Origin: Mariniphaga sp041687255
Lineage (GTDB): Bacteria; Bacteroidota; Bacteroidia; Bacteroidales; Prolixibacteraceae
DNA: 64,000 bases
NCBI GenBank assembly: GCA_041687255.1
Contig: JAWLCL010000005.1
Location: forward strand, 248,001-312,000
Direction of reading: 5' to 3'
Below, piece by piece: positions 52,637-61,778 of the stretch. The notes under the pieces were generated by a model. The model worked only from the letters and a program-made list of their open reading frames with translations, was not told the DNA's origin and did not search any database. Position numbers and translations under genes: made by a program. Position 1 is the first letter of the stretch; each line of letters begins with the position of its first letter.

Positions 52637-53731
52637 ATGAATCTGCTGAAAAAAATAAAACTCAAGGCTGTCCTGTTCCACATCCTGTTGTGGATTACAG
52701 TCTGGTTTTTCTTTTTCTATTTTTTTAGTTATAATTCAGATGACACCGCCTATGTAACATGGTTTTCCAGTTTCCTTTTGCCATTAACCATGGGAGTCAC
52801 TTATTTCGTTGTTTACTACCTAATTCCAGGATATCTACTTACCCGAAAGTATTTTCTGTTTGCCCTTTACAGTTTCTACACCACGGTTTTTACCTCATAC
52901 ATCATTGTGCTTATCATCTACGGATGCCTCATTTTTCTGCTTAATTTCAATATTGCCATTATGCCACCCATGGGTAAAAACTTTTACTTCATTCTTATAC
53001 TGGTAAATCTGGTTGTAGGGGCAGTAAGCTTTATTTCAATACTGAATCATAATTTTAAAACCGCTTCACGCAATAACGAACTGCAGAATAGAATACTGGC
53101 CGCTCAACTGCAACTTAAAGAGCAGGAACTGCATTACCTGAAAAGACAGATTCACCCACATTTTCTATTCAATACGCTCAACACCATATACGGGTTCGCC
53201 CTTAAACAGTCGAAGCAAACACCGGAAATCATCCTTAAGCTCTCCAACCTGCTCGACTATATACTCTACCAGGTGAACAAACCAAGGGTGAGAATTCAGG
53301 AAGAGCTGCTTCACATCAAAGAGTATATCGGGCTCGAAAGAATAAGGTTTAAAGATACCCTTATGGTGGATTTCACACAAAACATCGACAATAAAGAGGT
53401 ACAGGTTGCACCTATGCTGCTCATCCCGCTGGTAGAAAATGCCTTTAAGCATGGAACGGTCATAAATGGGCAATTGAAAGTTGAAATGCATGTTTCGGTA
53501 AAGAATAACAGGCTCGACTTCTCAATTGCCAATACTTATCTGAAACGCGAAAGTAATGGACCTGGAGGAGGAATAGGATTGGAAAACATCCGTAAAAGAC
53601 TGGAATTAAATTACAAAAACAATTACCGGCTTACCCATGAAACAGAAGGTTCCTGGTATCGATCGAAGCTTGAAATATTTAACTTAAACGACTGGAATAA
53701 TGAGCAAAACAATTCACTGCCTAATCGTTGA
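52637..53731 (+). CDS. LytS-type sensor histidine kinase
   Basis: 364 residues from the ATG at 52637 (MNLLKKIKLKAVLFHILLW); the frame opens upstream at a GTG (52541) with no family support. Four N-terminal membrane helices are followed by a short coiled coil (about 145-165) and the His_kinase domain QIHPHFLFNTLN (H173). The N box appears as NAFKHG and the G box as GGGIGLENIRKRL. It pairs with the LytTR regulator, whose start overlaps this gene's end by 32 bp. The signal is unknown. Confidence 0.9.
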   Translation: MNLLKKIKLKAVLFHILLWITVWFFFFYFFSYNSDDTAYVTWFSSFLLPLTMGVTYFVVYYLIPGYLLTRKYFLFALYSFYTTVFTSYIIVLIIYGCLIFLLNFNIAIMPPMGKNFYFILILVNLVVGAVSFISILNHNFKTASRNNELQNRILAAQLQLKEQELHYLKRQIHPHFLFNTLNTIYGFALKQSKQTPEIILKLSNLLDYILYQVNKPRVRIQEELLHIKEYIGLERIRFKDTLMVDFTQNIDNKEVQVAPMLLIPLVENAFKHGTVINGQLKVEMHVSVKNNRLDFSIANTYLKRESNGPGGGIGLENIRKRLELNYKNNYRLTHETEGSWYRSKLEIFNLNDWNNEQNNSLPNR

Positions 53732-54413
53732 CGACGAACCTGTTGCGCGGGAGATTCTGGAAAGCCACCTGTCGAAAATTGAGGCTGTAAAAATTGAAGG
53801 CAGCTGTAAAAATGCAGCAGAGGCCTTTAATATTTTATGCCGTCAGAAAATTGACCTTCTATTTCTCGACATTAACATGCCCGATGTTTCAGGACTTTCG
53901 CTGGCCAAATCGGTAGGCAACAGTGTAAAAACCATTTTCACTACAGCCTACCGGGAGTATGCTGTTGAAGGATTCGATTTAAGGGCAGTCGACTACCTGC
54001 TGAAGCCCATATCGTTTGAACGGCTGTTGCAGGCCGTTTCAAAATACCTGGAAGAGCATGTTCCTGTTCCGGTAAATGAGGTAGTTGATCTAACTGCTGA
54101 AAAGCACGATTCGTTGTTTGTCCGTGCCGATCGGAAAATGGTGAAGGTTTGCCTTACTGACATTCTGTACATTGAAAGCCTTGCCGATTACATTAAAATC
54201 TACCTGACCGGCAAAACAATTACCACCCGCGAAACCCTCTCAGGGATTGAGGTTAAACTGCCACAAAAGGAATTTGTCCGCATCCACCGTTCGTTTATTG
54301 TTTCTTTGGCGGCAATTGATTCGTTTACAAATGAATATGTTGAAATCGGCAAAAAACAGATACCCATAAGCCGCAGTTACCGGAAAGAAGCGCTCGAAAT
54401 ACTGGAACAATGA
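53700..54413 (+). CDS. LytTR family response regulator
   Basis: A 237-residue regulator. The receiver domain has the phosphoacceptor D57 (LFLDINMPD) and KPISF. The C-terminal LytTR DNA-binding domain includes ILYIESLADYIKIYLTGK and EFVRIHRSFIVSLAAID. It overlaps the LytS-type kinase gene by 32 bp, showing translational coupling. Its 3' end converges with the rhamnosidase gene 17 bp away. LytTR proteins usually control adjacent transport or carbohydrate genes, but no target site was identified. Confidence 0.92.
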   Translation: MSKTIHCLIVDDEPVAREILESHLSKIEAVKIEGSCKNAAEAFNILCRQKIDLLFLDINMPDVSGLSLAKSVGNSVKTIFTTAYREYAVEGFDLRAVDYLLKPISFERLLQAVSKYLEEHVPVPVNEVVDLTAEKHDSLFVRADRKMVKVCLTDILYIESLADYIKIYLTGKTITTRETLSGIEVKLPQKEFVRIHRSFIVSLAAIDSFTNEYVEIGKKQIPISRSYRKEALEILEQ

Positions 54414-54430
54414 ACAATCAGGCATAACAC

Positions 54431-57121
54431 TTAATTAACTAAAAACAAATAGCGGCCCGACTGCAGTTTTAAAACCGTTTTGCCATTATCCTGCTCAACC
54501 ATTTTTATAAAATTGTTCTCGCTTACCGGCCTGCCGCTTTCCCTGATTTTTTTCCCGTCGATATGTAAGGTAGCTGTGCTGTTTGCCGGCACCACAACGC
54601 GGTACTCCACTTTTTTACCGGATCTTTCCCACGACGATACAATGGTACCGTAAGGGCCCTCGTGTGATGCTTCAAACTTGTTAAGACCATTTACAAAATT
54701 AGGTTTCAGTAACACATTTTTGAACCCCGGCTGCTCCTCATCTGGAAAGATACCACCCAGGGCCTTATAATACCATGCATTAATTTCGCCAAACATGATG
54801 TGGTTCATTGAGATGTCGCTTTCAGCATCCAGTGGCCAGTTTTCATAAAATGTGGTAGCGCCGTTTACTATCCACCAGCCCCATGAAGGAAATGTCTCCT
54901 GTGAAGCCACTTCCCAGGCCAGATCAGCATAACCGTTTTCGCTCAGTGCATTCAAAATGGCCTTGGTTCCCAGTAAACCCACATCAATATGCTTATCATC
55001 GGCCACTACTCTTTTAGCCAGATTGTCCGCCACCTCTGCCCTGATGTCTTCTGGCACCAGGTCACGGTGCAGAGCCACGCTCAGTTCAGTCTGCAACCCG
55101 CTGCCATACATTCCGGTTTCCCGGTTCAGGTACTTTTCGTTTATCGCCAGTTTTATTTTATCGGCCAAAGCTGCATATTTCTCATAGTCGGATTGTTTTC
55201 CCAATATTTTTGCCGCTTTCGAAAGTATAACCGCATCCACATAATAGTAGGCCGAGGAGGTAAACTCCTTTGGCGCCTGCGATTTCACCGGTACCCAGTC
55301 GCCCAGTCCCCAGTCGGTTATGCCTGAAGGATATTGTTCATCTATATAATCGACGTAACGTTTTATATTATCGTAACTGCGTTCAAGCAATCTTGAATCG
55401 CCGTAAAACAGGTAAATGTTCCAGGGAATAATAGCGATGGTGCTGGTCCAGTCGGGGCCATTAGCCCAATGGTATCCCCACCCGCTGGTGGGTATAATGG
55501 CCGGCAGCACACCATTCGGCTGCTGTTCATCGCGATGGTCGGCCAGCCACTTCTCATAAACCGTAATCCCATCATAGTTGTAAAGCCCCAGTTCTACGGC
55601 AATATGGGCATCGCCCGTCCATCCGTTTTTCTCACGCTGGGGGCAGTCGGTCGGGTAACCATAAAGGTTCGACAGGTATGAAGCATTGGCCGCCTGCCAA
55701 ATCTTATTTAAAGTATTGTTCGAGGAATGTATGGTTCCAACCGGGGGTACATCGCTGTGCATAAAATAAGCAACCAGGCTTTCCTTCGTGAGCTGAAGGG
55801 GTTTATCAGAAGTCACCTCCACATACTGGAAACCTTTGTAGTTGAAGCGGGGCATAAACTCCTCCTCCCCTTTCCCGCCAAGGATAAAAACATCGGTCTG
55901 AAACGGGTCAGAATCATCGGTTGGCCGGTAATGCACATCAATGTTCGACATGTCGGCACGCCCTGTTGAATCGAGCCGTTCCACGTGTTTCAGCCGAATG
56001 GCAGTTCCTTCAGGTCCCGTAACATTAAGTGATGTCACCCCGGCCATATTCCTGCCGAAATTAAAAAGCCAGGTACGTTCACCCTGCTTAATCATTTCCA
56101 CGGCGGAAATCTCCGTCACATGACGGACGGGGTGCAAAACCTGGGCAGTAATGTTTTGGGAAGGAGCGCCGGTAACCATCGCCCCGCGCCATCCTTCGCC
56201 ATTAAATCCCGGAGCGTCCCACCCGGGTTGCTCCAGCCGGGCATCGTAATGTTCGGCTGTATAGATGCTGTTAAAGATTACAGGGCTTAGTGCAGTTTGC
56301 CAGTCCGGCCCTGTGACTATATATTCTTCTGAACCGTCTGCATAAGTAATCCGCAAATCCATGCAAAATTTGGGACGGGCACGCCACGGGGCCTTATCGA
56401 AATACCACACGGCAGTCGACTGGTGATTGTACCACCCATTGCCCAGCAGCACTCCCAAAACGTTTTCCCCCTGCTGCAGGTTTTCCGTAACATCATAGGT
56501 AACATAAAGATTACGGCGGTCGAAACGGGTATAGGTGGGGTCCAGCTGGTGATCGCCAATTCGTTTGCCGTTAATGGAAAGCTCATACAAACCTGCCACT
56601 GCAATGTATGCCCGTGCCGAGCGGATAGCCTTGCCTGACCGGAATGCCTTCCGGAAATAAGGCGCAGGCTTAAGGTTGTAATCGTAAGTGTCGGTAATCC
56701 ACCGGCCTTTCCAGTTTGCCTGGTCCACCATACCGGTTTCAAACCAGGCTGCCGGCGCCCATTCCGACCATTTTCCCGACTTGTCCTGTACCCGCACGCT
56801 CCAGTAATAGCGTGTGAAAGGCTGCAAATCAGGTCCGTTGTATACCACAGGAATCACTGCCGAATTAACCGCTCCCGGTTCCCACACATTTCCTTTGCCG
56901 GAAGCAACCTCTGATTCTCCGGTACCCACAACCAGCTGAAACGCTTTTTGCAAAAATCCGGTCCGGTTTTGTTCCACCTGCCATGTAAAACGTGGATGCA
57001 ACTCATCGATGCCCAATGGATTGACAAGGTATTCGCATTTCATATTTTTTACATGAACCTGTGCAGGAACCGAAAATCCTGCGAATATCATTAAGAAAAA
57101 AAGTAAGAAATTAGTTTTCAT
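54431..57121 (-). CDS. Alpha-L-rhamnosidase (GH78), exported
   Basis: An 896-residue protein with a signal peptide (...FAGFSVPAQ). Domain order follows GH78: an N-terminal Ig-like domain with LHPRFTWQVEQNRTGFLQKA, carbohydrate-binding beta domains, then the (alpha/alpha)6 barrel from about 455. The catalytic segment is DCPQREKNGWTGDAH, with the general acid among E497 and neighbours. Later segments are WGLGDWVP, ATTFYENW and MNHIMFGEINAWYYKALGG. A C-terminal beta domain follows. It cleaves terminal L-rhamnose from plant or algal glycans. It lies 86 bp behind a second GH78-like gene. Confidence 0.93.
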   Translation of the reverse strand: MKTNFLLFFLMIFAGFSVPAQVHVKNMKCEYLVNPLGIDELHPRFTWQVEQNRTGFLQKAFQLVVGTGESEVASGKGNVWEPGAVNSAVIPVVYNGPDLQPFTRYYWSVRVQDKSGKWSEWAPAAWFETGMVDQANWKGRWITDTYDYNLKPAPYFRKAFRSGKAIRSARAYIAVAGLYELSINGKRIGDHQLDPTYTRFDRRNLYVTYDVTENLQQGENVLGVLLGNGWYNHQSTAVWYFDKAPWRARPKFCMDLRITYADGSEEYIVTGPDWQTALSPVIFNSIYTAEHYDARLEQPGWDAPGFNGEGWRGAMVTGAPSQNITAQVLHPVRHVTEISAVEMIKQGERTWLFNFGRNMAGVTSLNVTGPEGTAIRLKHVERLDSTGRADMSNIDVHYRPTDDSDPFQTDVFILGGKGEEEFMPRFNYKGFQYVEVTSDKPLQLTKESLVAYFMHSDVPPVGTIHSSNNTLNKIWQAANASYLSNLYGYPTDCPQREKNGWTGDAHIAVELGLYNYDGITVYEKWLADHRDEQQPNGVLPAIIPTSGWGYHWANGPDWTSTIAIIPWNIYLFYGDSRLLERSYDNIKRYVDYIDEQYPSGITDWGLGDWVPVKSQAPKEFTSSAYYYVDAVILSKAAKILGKQSDYEKYAALADKIKLAINEKYLNRETGMYGSGLQTELSVALHRDLVPEDIRAEVADNLAKRVVADDKHIDVGLLGTKAILNALSENGYADLAWEVASQETFPSWGWWIVNGATTFYENWPLDAESDISMNHIMFGEINAWYYKALGGIFPDEEQPGFKNVLLKPNFVNGLNKFEASHEGPYGTIVSSWERSGKKVEYRVVVPANSTATLHIDGKKIRESGRPVSENNFIKMVEQDNGKTVLKLQSGRYLFLVN

Positions 57122-57207
57122 AGTTGCAGCTTATAAATCTACATTAATTGTTCAAATATTTCAGACCGGGATACCCAACTGAGCCGCCCTCCCCTGTTGA
57201 AAGGCAT

Positions 57208-58974
57208 TTAACCCTTTATTATTTTAACCCCTTTTGGAGCTTTAAAAGTAGTTGTCACATTTCCATCATCTGTTTTTTCATGCCTGACCTCCAGCACCCC
57301 GAAAGGAGTAGGAAAAGTTCCCTCCACCCAATCCAAATCTCCCAGATGGGGTTCCAGTTTAATTTTACTGCCGCCCGGTTCCAGCACCTTAATGCCCAGC
57401 ACATGTTCGGTAAGCCATGCAGTAGGACCTGAAGCCCATCCGTGACAGAGGCTGTGGCGGTAACTTACATAGCAGTAATCGCCATAAACCCCGTGAACAT
57501 CCACTTTTCCCTCGGGAACCACCTGATCGATGCGTGCGGCATTTTCCTTCCATTCAATGTTAAAATCTTCCCAGAAGGTTGTTGCCCCCAAATCGAGCAT
57601 ACCTCCCCAATATTCACGTATGTTATCCAGTGCCCCCCGGTAATCGCCTGCAAGTGCCCTGGCCTGCAGCATATAGTAGCCATAAAATGTGGACATGCGT
57701 TTTGCCCCGTCTTTTGCCAACACATCAGCATTTGCTGTTTCGGGAGCCATGAGGCCGGAAATTGCCAGCAGTGCAGCGGCCTGTTTTGAATTCGCTGTAC
57801 CGGGGATATGCTTTTTCAGCTTCTCAACCGACTGCAGACAAAGCGCCAGGGTTTGTTTATCTTCAAGTATTTTACTGAGTTCAGCCCCGGCTTCAAAAGC
57901 CATCACCATCATTGATTGCAAACCTGCATGCACGGCCTCCGGATTCCCGCTTGAAGGCCAGTCGAGGAATCGGTTGCCATCGAGAACCTCTTTTCCTTCA
58001 TCATCGATTTTTGATGCCAGATGCTTCAGCAATCTTTCCAGATAATCTTCTTGTTCTTTCAGATAGTTCAAATCACCCTGGTAACGATACCAGTCGCGGT
58101 GAAGGATTATCCACCACATGGAATAGGAACTGATGCCGTTCATCCATGCGGGTAATGGTGTAAGATCACGTGCCAAATCAAGGCTTTTGGGCACCACCTC
58201 ATTGAAACCGAAGACCGAATTGATTGTCATCACCTCGGGATGCAAGTCCCCCACCCACACCAGGCGGTCGCGCTTGATGCCGTCCCACAGATACTCCTGC
58301 ATGTTCAGGTGAACGGTATAGGCTCCTGTGAGCCAGATGTCGTTCAGACGTTTATCATTGCTCCGGAACGACCCCAGGTAAGGGATATCGCGGTATATGA
58401 ACGCGGCATTGATTTCTTTAATCTCCAGCCTTGCATCCGGCTCCACCAGGTCGATGCGTACAAACCGGAAGCCGGTCTGCCCCAAATCGATGCGCCCCAG
58501 CCACGGCAAAGTGACTTCAAAATCACGCATTGCATGGTCGTTGGTCGCACCATTTTCCTGCAATTCACTCATGGCTTCAGCAACCGACTCACCAAACCGG
58601 ACACGGACCCTGCCGGCAGGATTGGAATTGCCAATGGTGGTTACAATTTCAATCCCGCCCTGGATTTCCCTGCCAAAATCAAGTACTATTCCCGGTTGAT
58701 GACTGCCATCGTGTTCCATCATCAGGTATTCTCCCCGATTCAGGTCGGCCTGCCCATTTCCCGGCTTCAATATGCTTTCACTGTTTTTTATGAATTTTCC
58801 GGAGTTATCCGATGTCCAAACGATAGAAACAGGCGAAAAAGCCTTACGTGTTAAAGCGGTTTCCCTCACAGCCACATTTTCTGCTGAACTGAAAACCGGC
58901 GGAAGTTGTGCCGCAGTGTTAAATACAGAAAAAAAACTCAGAACAACTACAGCTAAAATGATATATCCTTTCAA
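57208..58974 (-). CDS. GH78-family (alpha-L-rhamnosidase-like) enzyme, shorter form
   Basis: A 588-residue protein with a signal peptide (residues 1-22). An N-terminal beta domain (about 75-200, including LDFGREIQGGIEI and GFRFVRIDLVEP) is followed by the six-hairpin barrel with the catalytic block DGIKRDRLVWVGDLHPE. ATTFWEDFNIEW and SLCHGWASGPTAWL are the usual late barrel motifs. The C-terminal Ig-like domain is short. It lacks the extra N-terminal modules of the neighbouring 896-residue enzyme, so the two may act on different linkages. First gene of the pair. No transporter genes are attached. Confidence 0.88.
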   Translation of the reverse strand: MKGYIILAVVVLSFFSVFNTAAQLPPVFSSAENVAVRETALTRKAFSPVSIVWTSDNSGKFIKNSESILKPGNGQADLNRGEYLMMEHDGSHQPGIVLDFGREIQGGIEIVTTIGNSNPAGRVRVRFGESVAEAMSELQENGATNDHAMRDFEVTLPWLGRIDLGQTGFRFVRIDLVEPDARLEIKEINAAFIYRDIPYLGSFRSNDKRLNDIWLTGAYTVHLNMQEYLWDGIKRDRLVWVGDLHPEVMTINSVFGFNEVVPKSLDLARDLTPLPAWMNGISSYSMWWIILHRDWYRYQGDLNYLKEQEDYLERLLKHLASKIDDEGKEVLDGNRFLDWPSSGNPEAVHAGLQSMMVMAFEAGAELSKILEDKQTLALCLQSVEKLKKHIPGTANSKQAAALLAISGLMAPETANADVLAKDGAKRMSTFYGYYMLQARALAGDYRGALDNIREYWGGMLDLGATTFWEDFNIEWKENAARIDQVVPEGKVDVHGVYGDYCYVSYRHSLCHGWASGPTAWLTEHVLGIKVLEPGGSKIKLEPHLGDLDWVEGTFPTPFGVLEVRHEKTDDGNVTTTFKAPKGVKIIKG

Positions 58975-59139
58975 AACCCGATAGATTTAAGTTTTTAATC
59001 AGTTCAAAAATAGATTAAATTATTAATGTTTCCCCCGTCCGTCAGATCAATAACATCAGCTAAATTACAAAAATTAATTGCTATACATTTACAAATCTTC
59101 GATATGACAAATCTCCTTCCTTTCAACGCCTAAATCATA

Positions 59140-59147
59140 TAGCTTTG
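59140..59147 (+). promoter_or_regulatory. -7 box of the PD40 lipoprotein gene
   Basis: TAGCTTTG fits TAnnTTTG, 28 bp upstream of the ATG at 59175. An alternative TTG start at 59160 would leave only 12 bp. Confidence 0.5.
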
Positions 59148-59174
59148 GCCTTCTGAAATTTGAGCCCGGATGTT

Positions 59175-60137
59175 ATGAAAAAAAATGTACCATTTATTTT
59201 TTTGTTTGTACTGATGATTGCAGGGTGCCGGCACCATAATGATGCTGTTATTGATTTGGAATCAAAGCCCGTTGAACCAGAATTGTTCGGCAAAGGAATT
59301 GTATCAACAAATATGTATGAACGTGATATTGCCATATCTCCCAAAGGAGATGAAATAGTTTTCACCCTGAGCGATTACGGGCAAACCAGGCGGTGCCTGG
59401 TTATGATTTCAAAAAACGGGAATAGATGGAGCTCAAAAAAGATACTGAGCTTCTCAGGTAAATATGCCGACATTGAACCCTTTTTCTCAACCGACGGGAA
59501 CAAACTTTTCTTCGCATCGGACAGGCCTGTTAATGCCGATGACATTGTGAGCGATTACAACATCTGGGTCTCTGAAAGATCCGCTGACGGGTGGGATGAT
59601 CCAACACCTCTGCCGTCGAACATCAATACGAATAAAGATGAATTCTATCCTTCGGTGAGCAGCAACGGCAATCTGTATTTTACAGCACAACATGATAACA
59701 GCCATGGAGGGGAGGACATTTTCGTTAGTAAGTATATTAACGGGCAGTACCTTGCTCCGATCCCCTTAGATTCTGCCATAAACACCCGCGGCGATGAATT
59801 CAATGCTTATGTAAATCCCGAAGAGAACCTGATCATTTTCGGCTCCTATGGCAGAGCCGACGGACAGGGAGGCGTCGACTTGTACATCAGCCGCAAGGAT
59901 GCCTCCGGAAACTGGACTCCTGCTTTGAACATGGGGCCTGAAATTAATTCCGAAAAACTTGATTTCTGCCCTTTTATTGATACCGGGAGGGGAAATTTTT
60001 ATTTCACCAGCGACCGGATATTAGCTCCTGTGAAGCAAACACTTGATGTTAAGGAACTGGAACTGCTTTCAAATGATGTATTAAACGGCATGGGAAACAT
60101 ATACAAGGTAAGCCTGGAAAGCATCGGATTCAAGTAA
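59175..60137 (+). CDS. PD40 beta-propeller lipoprotein
   Basis: 320 residues from the ATG at 59175 (MKKNVPFIFLFVLMIAGCRH). The lipobox IAGC sits at the end of the signal peptide. The rest is a predicted beta-propeller with PD40/TolB-like blades: AISPKGDEIVFTLSDYG, FFSTDGNKLFFASDRP, YPSVSSNGNLYFTAQHD and CPFIDTGRGNFYFTSDR. This suggests an envelope binding protein; the ligand is unknown. It is convergent with the phosphorelay genes, only 5 bp from the next stop. Confidence 0.8.
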   Translation: MKKNVPFIFLFVLMIAGCRHHNDAVIDLESKPVEPELFGKGIVSTNMYERDIAISPKGDEIVFTLSDYGQTRRCLVMISKNGNRWSSKKILSFSGKYADIEPFFSTDGNKLFFASDRPVNADDIVSDYNIWVSERSADGWDDPTPLPSNINTNKDEFYPSVSSNGNLYFTAQHDNSHGGEDIFVSKYINGQYLAPIPLDSAINTRGDEFNAYVNPEENLIIFGSYGRADGQGGVDLYISRKDASGNWTPALNMGPEINSEKLDFCPFIDTGRGNFYFTSDRILAPVKQTLDVKELELLSNDVLNGMGNIYKVSLESIGFK

Positions 60138-60142
60138 AATCT

Positions 60143-61330
60143 TCAGATCGATTCATTAACAACTGGTTGTTGGGGAATTGAAAACGAAAAGATTGAACCG
60201 GTGGTTTTACTATCCCCTGCTGACCGGCTTTCTACCCAGATTCTCCCGCCATGTTTTTCAACAAATTCCCGGCATAATATCAATCCCAGCCCGGTACCTT
60301 TTTCCTTGTCCGTACCTTCAGTTGAAAAGCTCTCATCAATTCTGAAAAGTTTATCAATTTTATTTTCCGGGATACCAATCCCTGTATCGGCTATGGAAAT
60401 AACCAGGTGATTATTATGCTCCACTGCTGAAACAATTACTTTTCCACCCGGATTGGTAAATTTGATTGCATTTGACATCAGATTTCTAAAAACTGTGCCA
60501 ATTAATTGTTTATCGGCATATACTGTTAAATGAGAAGGAAGCTCATGATGAACATCTATTCTCTTCTGACTGGCAGCGGGAATAATTATTGATTCCACTT
60601 CGTTCATAATATCTGATACCTGAACATTCTCCGGGTTAAATTCAAGCCTTCCGCTTTGCGACAATGACCACTCCACAAGGTTCATCAATAAATCGACTGC
60701 CATTTTTGACGACTGGTGGATTATTCGTGCAATTTGTTCAATTTTATCCCTGTCCAGATGCTGAACCTGTTTAATGAGTATATCGCTGAAACCCAAAATT
60801 GAATTGAACGGATTTCTAAGGTCATGGGCAATAATAGAGAAAAATTTATCTTTTGTGGCATTAAGTCTCCTGAGTTCCTCATTTTGCATTTCAATAATTT
60901 CCTTATCGCGGAGCTTATCCTGTGTCCGTTCCCATTCTTCATGCATTTCCACGTCGTCTAAAGCTCTGTCCACTGCAAACACAAGACGTCCAAGCCTGTC
61001 TTTCAGCACATAATCTGTGGCACCCTGCTTTACAAGTTCAACCGCCTTGTCTTCACCAATTGTTCCGGAAATGCAGATGAAGGGCGCCCTGGGCTGCAGT
61101 TTTTTTGCCAGCTTCAGGGCTTCAGAAGCATTAAAGCCCGGCAATGTATAATCGGCAAGAATGATATCATAAGTACCGGATTCCAGGAATGAAATGAATC
61201 CTGCTTCATCTTCTGCAACATTCATTTCTACCTCGTATCCGGCATCCGCAAGCATTTCCTTCAGAAGTTCAGCATCTTTGGGAGCATCTTCAAGGCATAA
61301 TATTTTCAGGAATGATTTGATTGCTGTCAT
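60143..61330 (-). CDS. Receiver-histidine kinase hybrid protein
   Basis: A 395-residue soluble protein. An N-terminal receiver (phosphoacceptor D60 in ILADYTLPGF) is followed by a coiled coil (about 130-160), HisKA with H169 (FFSIIAHDLRNPF), and HATPase_c (NAIKFTNPGGKV; ADTGIGIPE; GTGLGLILC). No membrane or sensory domain is present, so input arrives by phosphotransfer to the receiver. Last of three tightly spaced genes, 11 bp from the preceding regulator. Confidence 0.9.
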   Translation of the reverse strand: MTAIKSFLKILCLEDAPKDAELLKEMLADAGYEVEMNVAEDEAGFISFLESGTYDIILADYTLPGFNASEALKLAKKLQPRAPFICISGTIGEDKAVELVKQGATDYVLKDRLGRLVFAVDRALDDVEMHEEWERTQDKLRDKEIIEMQNEELRRLNATKDKFFSIIAHDLRNPFNSILGFSDILIKQVQHLDRDKIEQIARIIHQSSKMAVDLLMNLVEWSLSQSGRLEFNPENVQVSDIMNEVESIIIPAASQKRIDVHHELPSHLTVYADKQLIGTVFRNLMSNAIKFTNPGGKVIVSAVEHNNHLVISIADTGIGIPENKIDKLFRIDESFSTEGTDKEKGTGLGLILCREFVEKHGGRIWVESRSAGDSKTTGSIFSFSIPQQPVVNESI

Positions 61331-61341
61331 AGGGTTTTATT

Positions 61342-61776
61342 TTATTCTGGTAATTCATTTAAAACAGCCCAAAAACCACCAATCTGTTTAACTGCATCGA
61401 TAAATTGCTGAAACCCCACCGGTTTTACCACATAGGCATTGACACCCAAATCATACGACTGGGTTAAATCTTCCTCCTCCCGTGATGATGTAAGAATAAT
61501 AACCGGAATTCTTTTCAGCTTTTGATCACTCCTGATGTTACGCAGCACCTCAATTCCTCCCATTCGGGGCATTTTAATATCAAGCAGCAATATTGCAGGA
61601 TTTTCAGGCTTCCGTGAGGCAAATTTACCTTCACAACGCAGGTATTCCAATGCCTCCACCCCGTCGTGAACCACCACCACCTGGTTGGCCAGATTATTTT
61701 CTGCCATTGCCTCCAGGGTAAGTTCCACGTCTTTCGGGTTGTCCTCTGCCAGTAAAATTGTTTTAATTTTTACCAT
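61342..61776 (-). CDS. Single-domain response regulator (Rcp1-like)
   Basis: A 144-residue stand-alone receiver. The acidic pair is E11-D12 (LLAEDNPKD), the phosphoacceptor D66 (LLLDIKMP), T96 and K118 (VVKPVG). The extra residues between strand 2 and helix 2 and the DVELTLEAM start resemble Rcp1, the partner of cyanobacterial phytochrome kinases. No output domain. It lies 2 bp behind the kinase gene and 11 bp before the hybrid, so it is likely the phosphate shuttle between them. Confidence 0.92.
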   Translation of the reverse strand: MVKIKTILLAEDNPKDVELTLEAMAENNLANQVVVVHDGVEALEYLRCEGKFASRKPENPAILLLDIKMPRMGGIEVLRNIRSDQKLKRIPVIILTSSREEEDLTQSYDLGVNAYVVKPVGFQQFIDAVKQIGGFWAVLNELPE

Positions 61777-61778
61777 AA

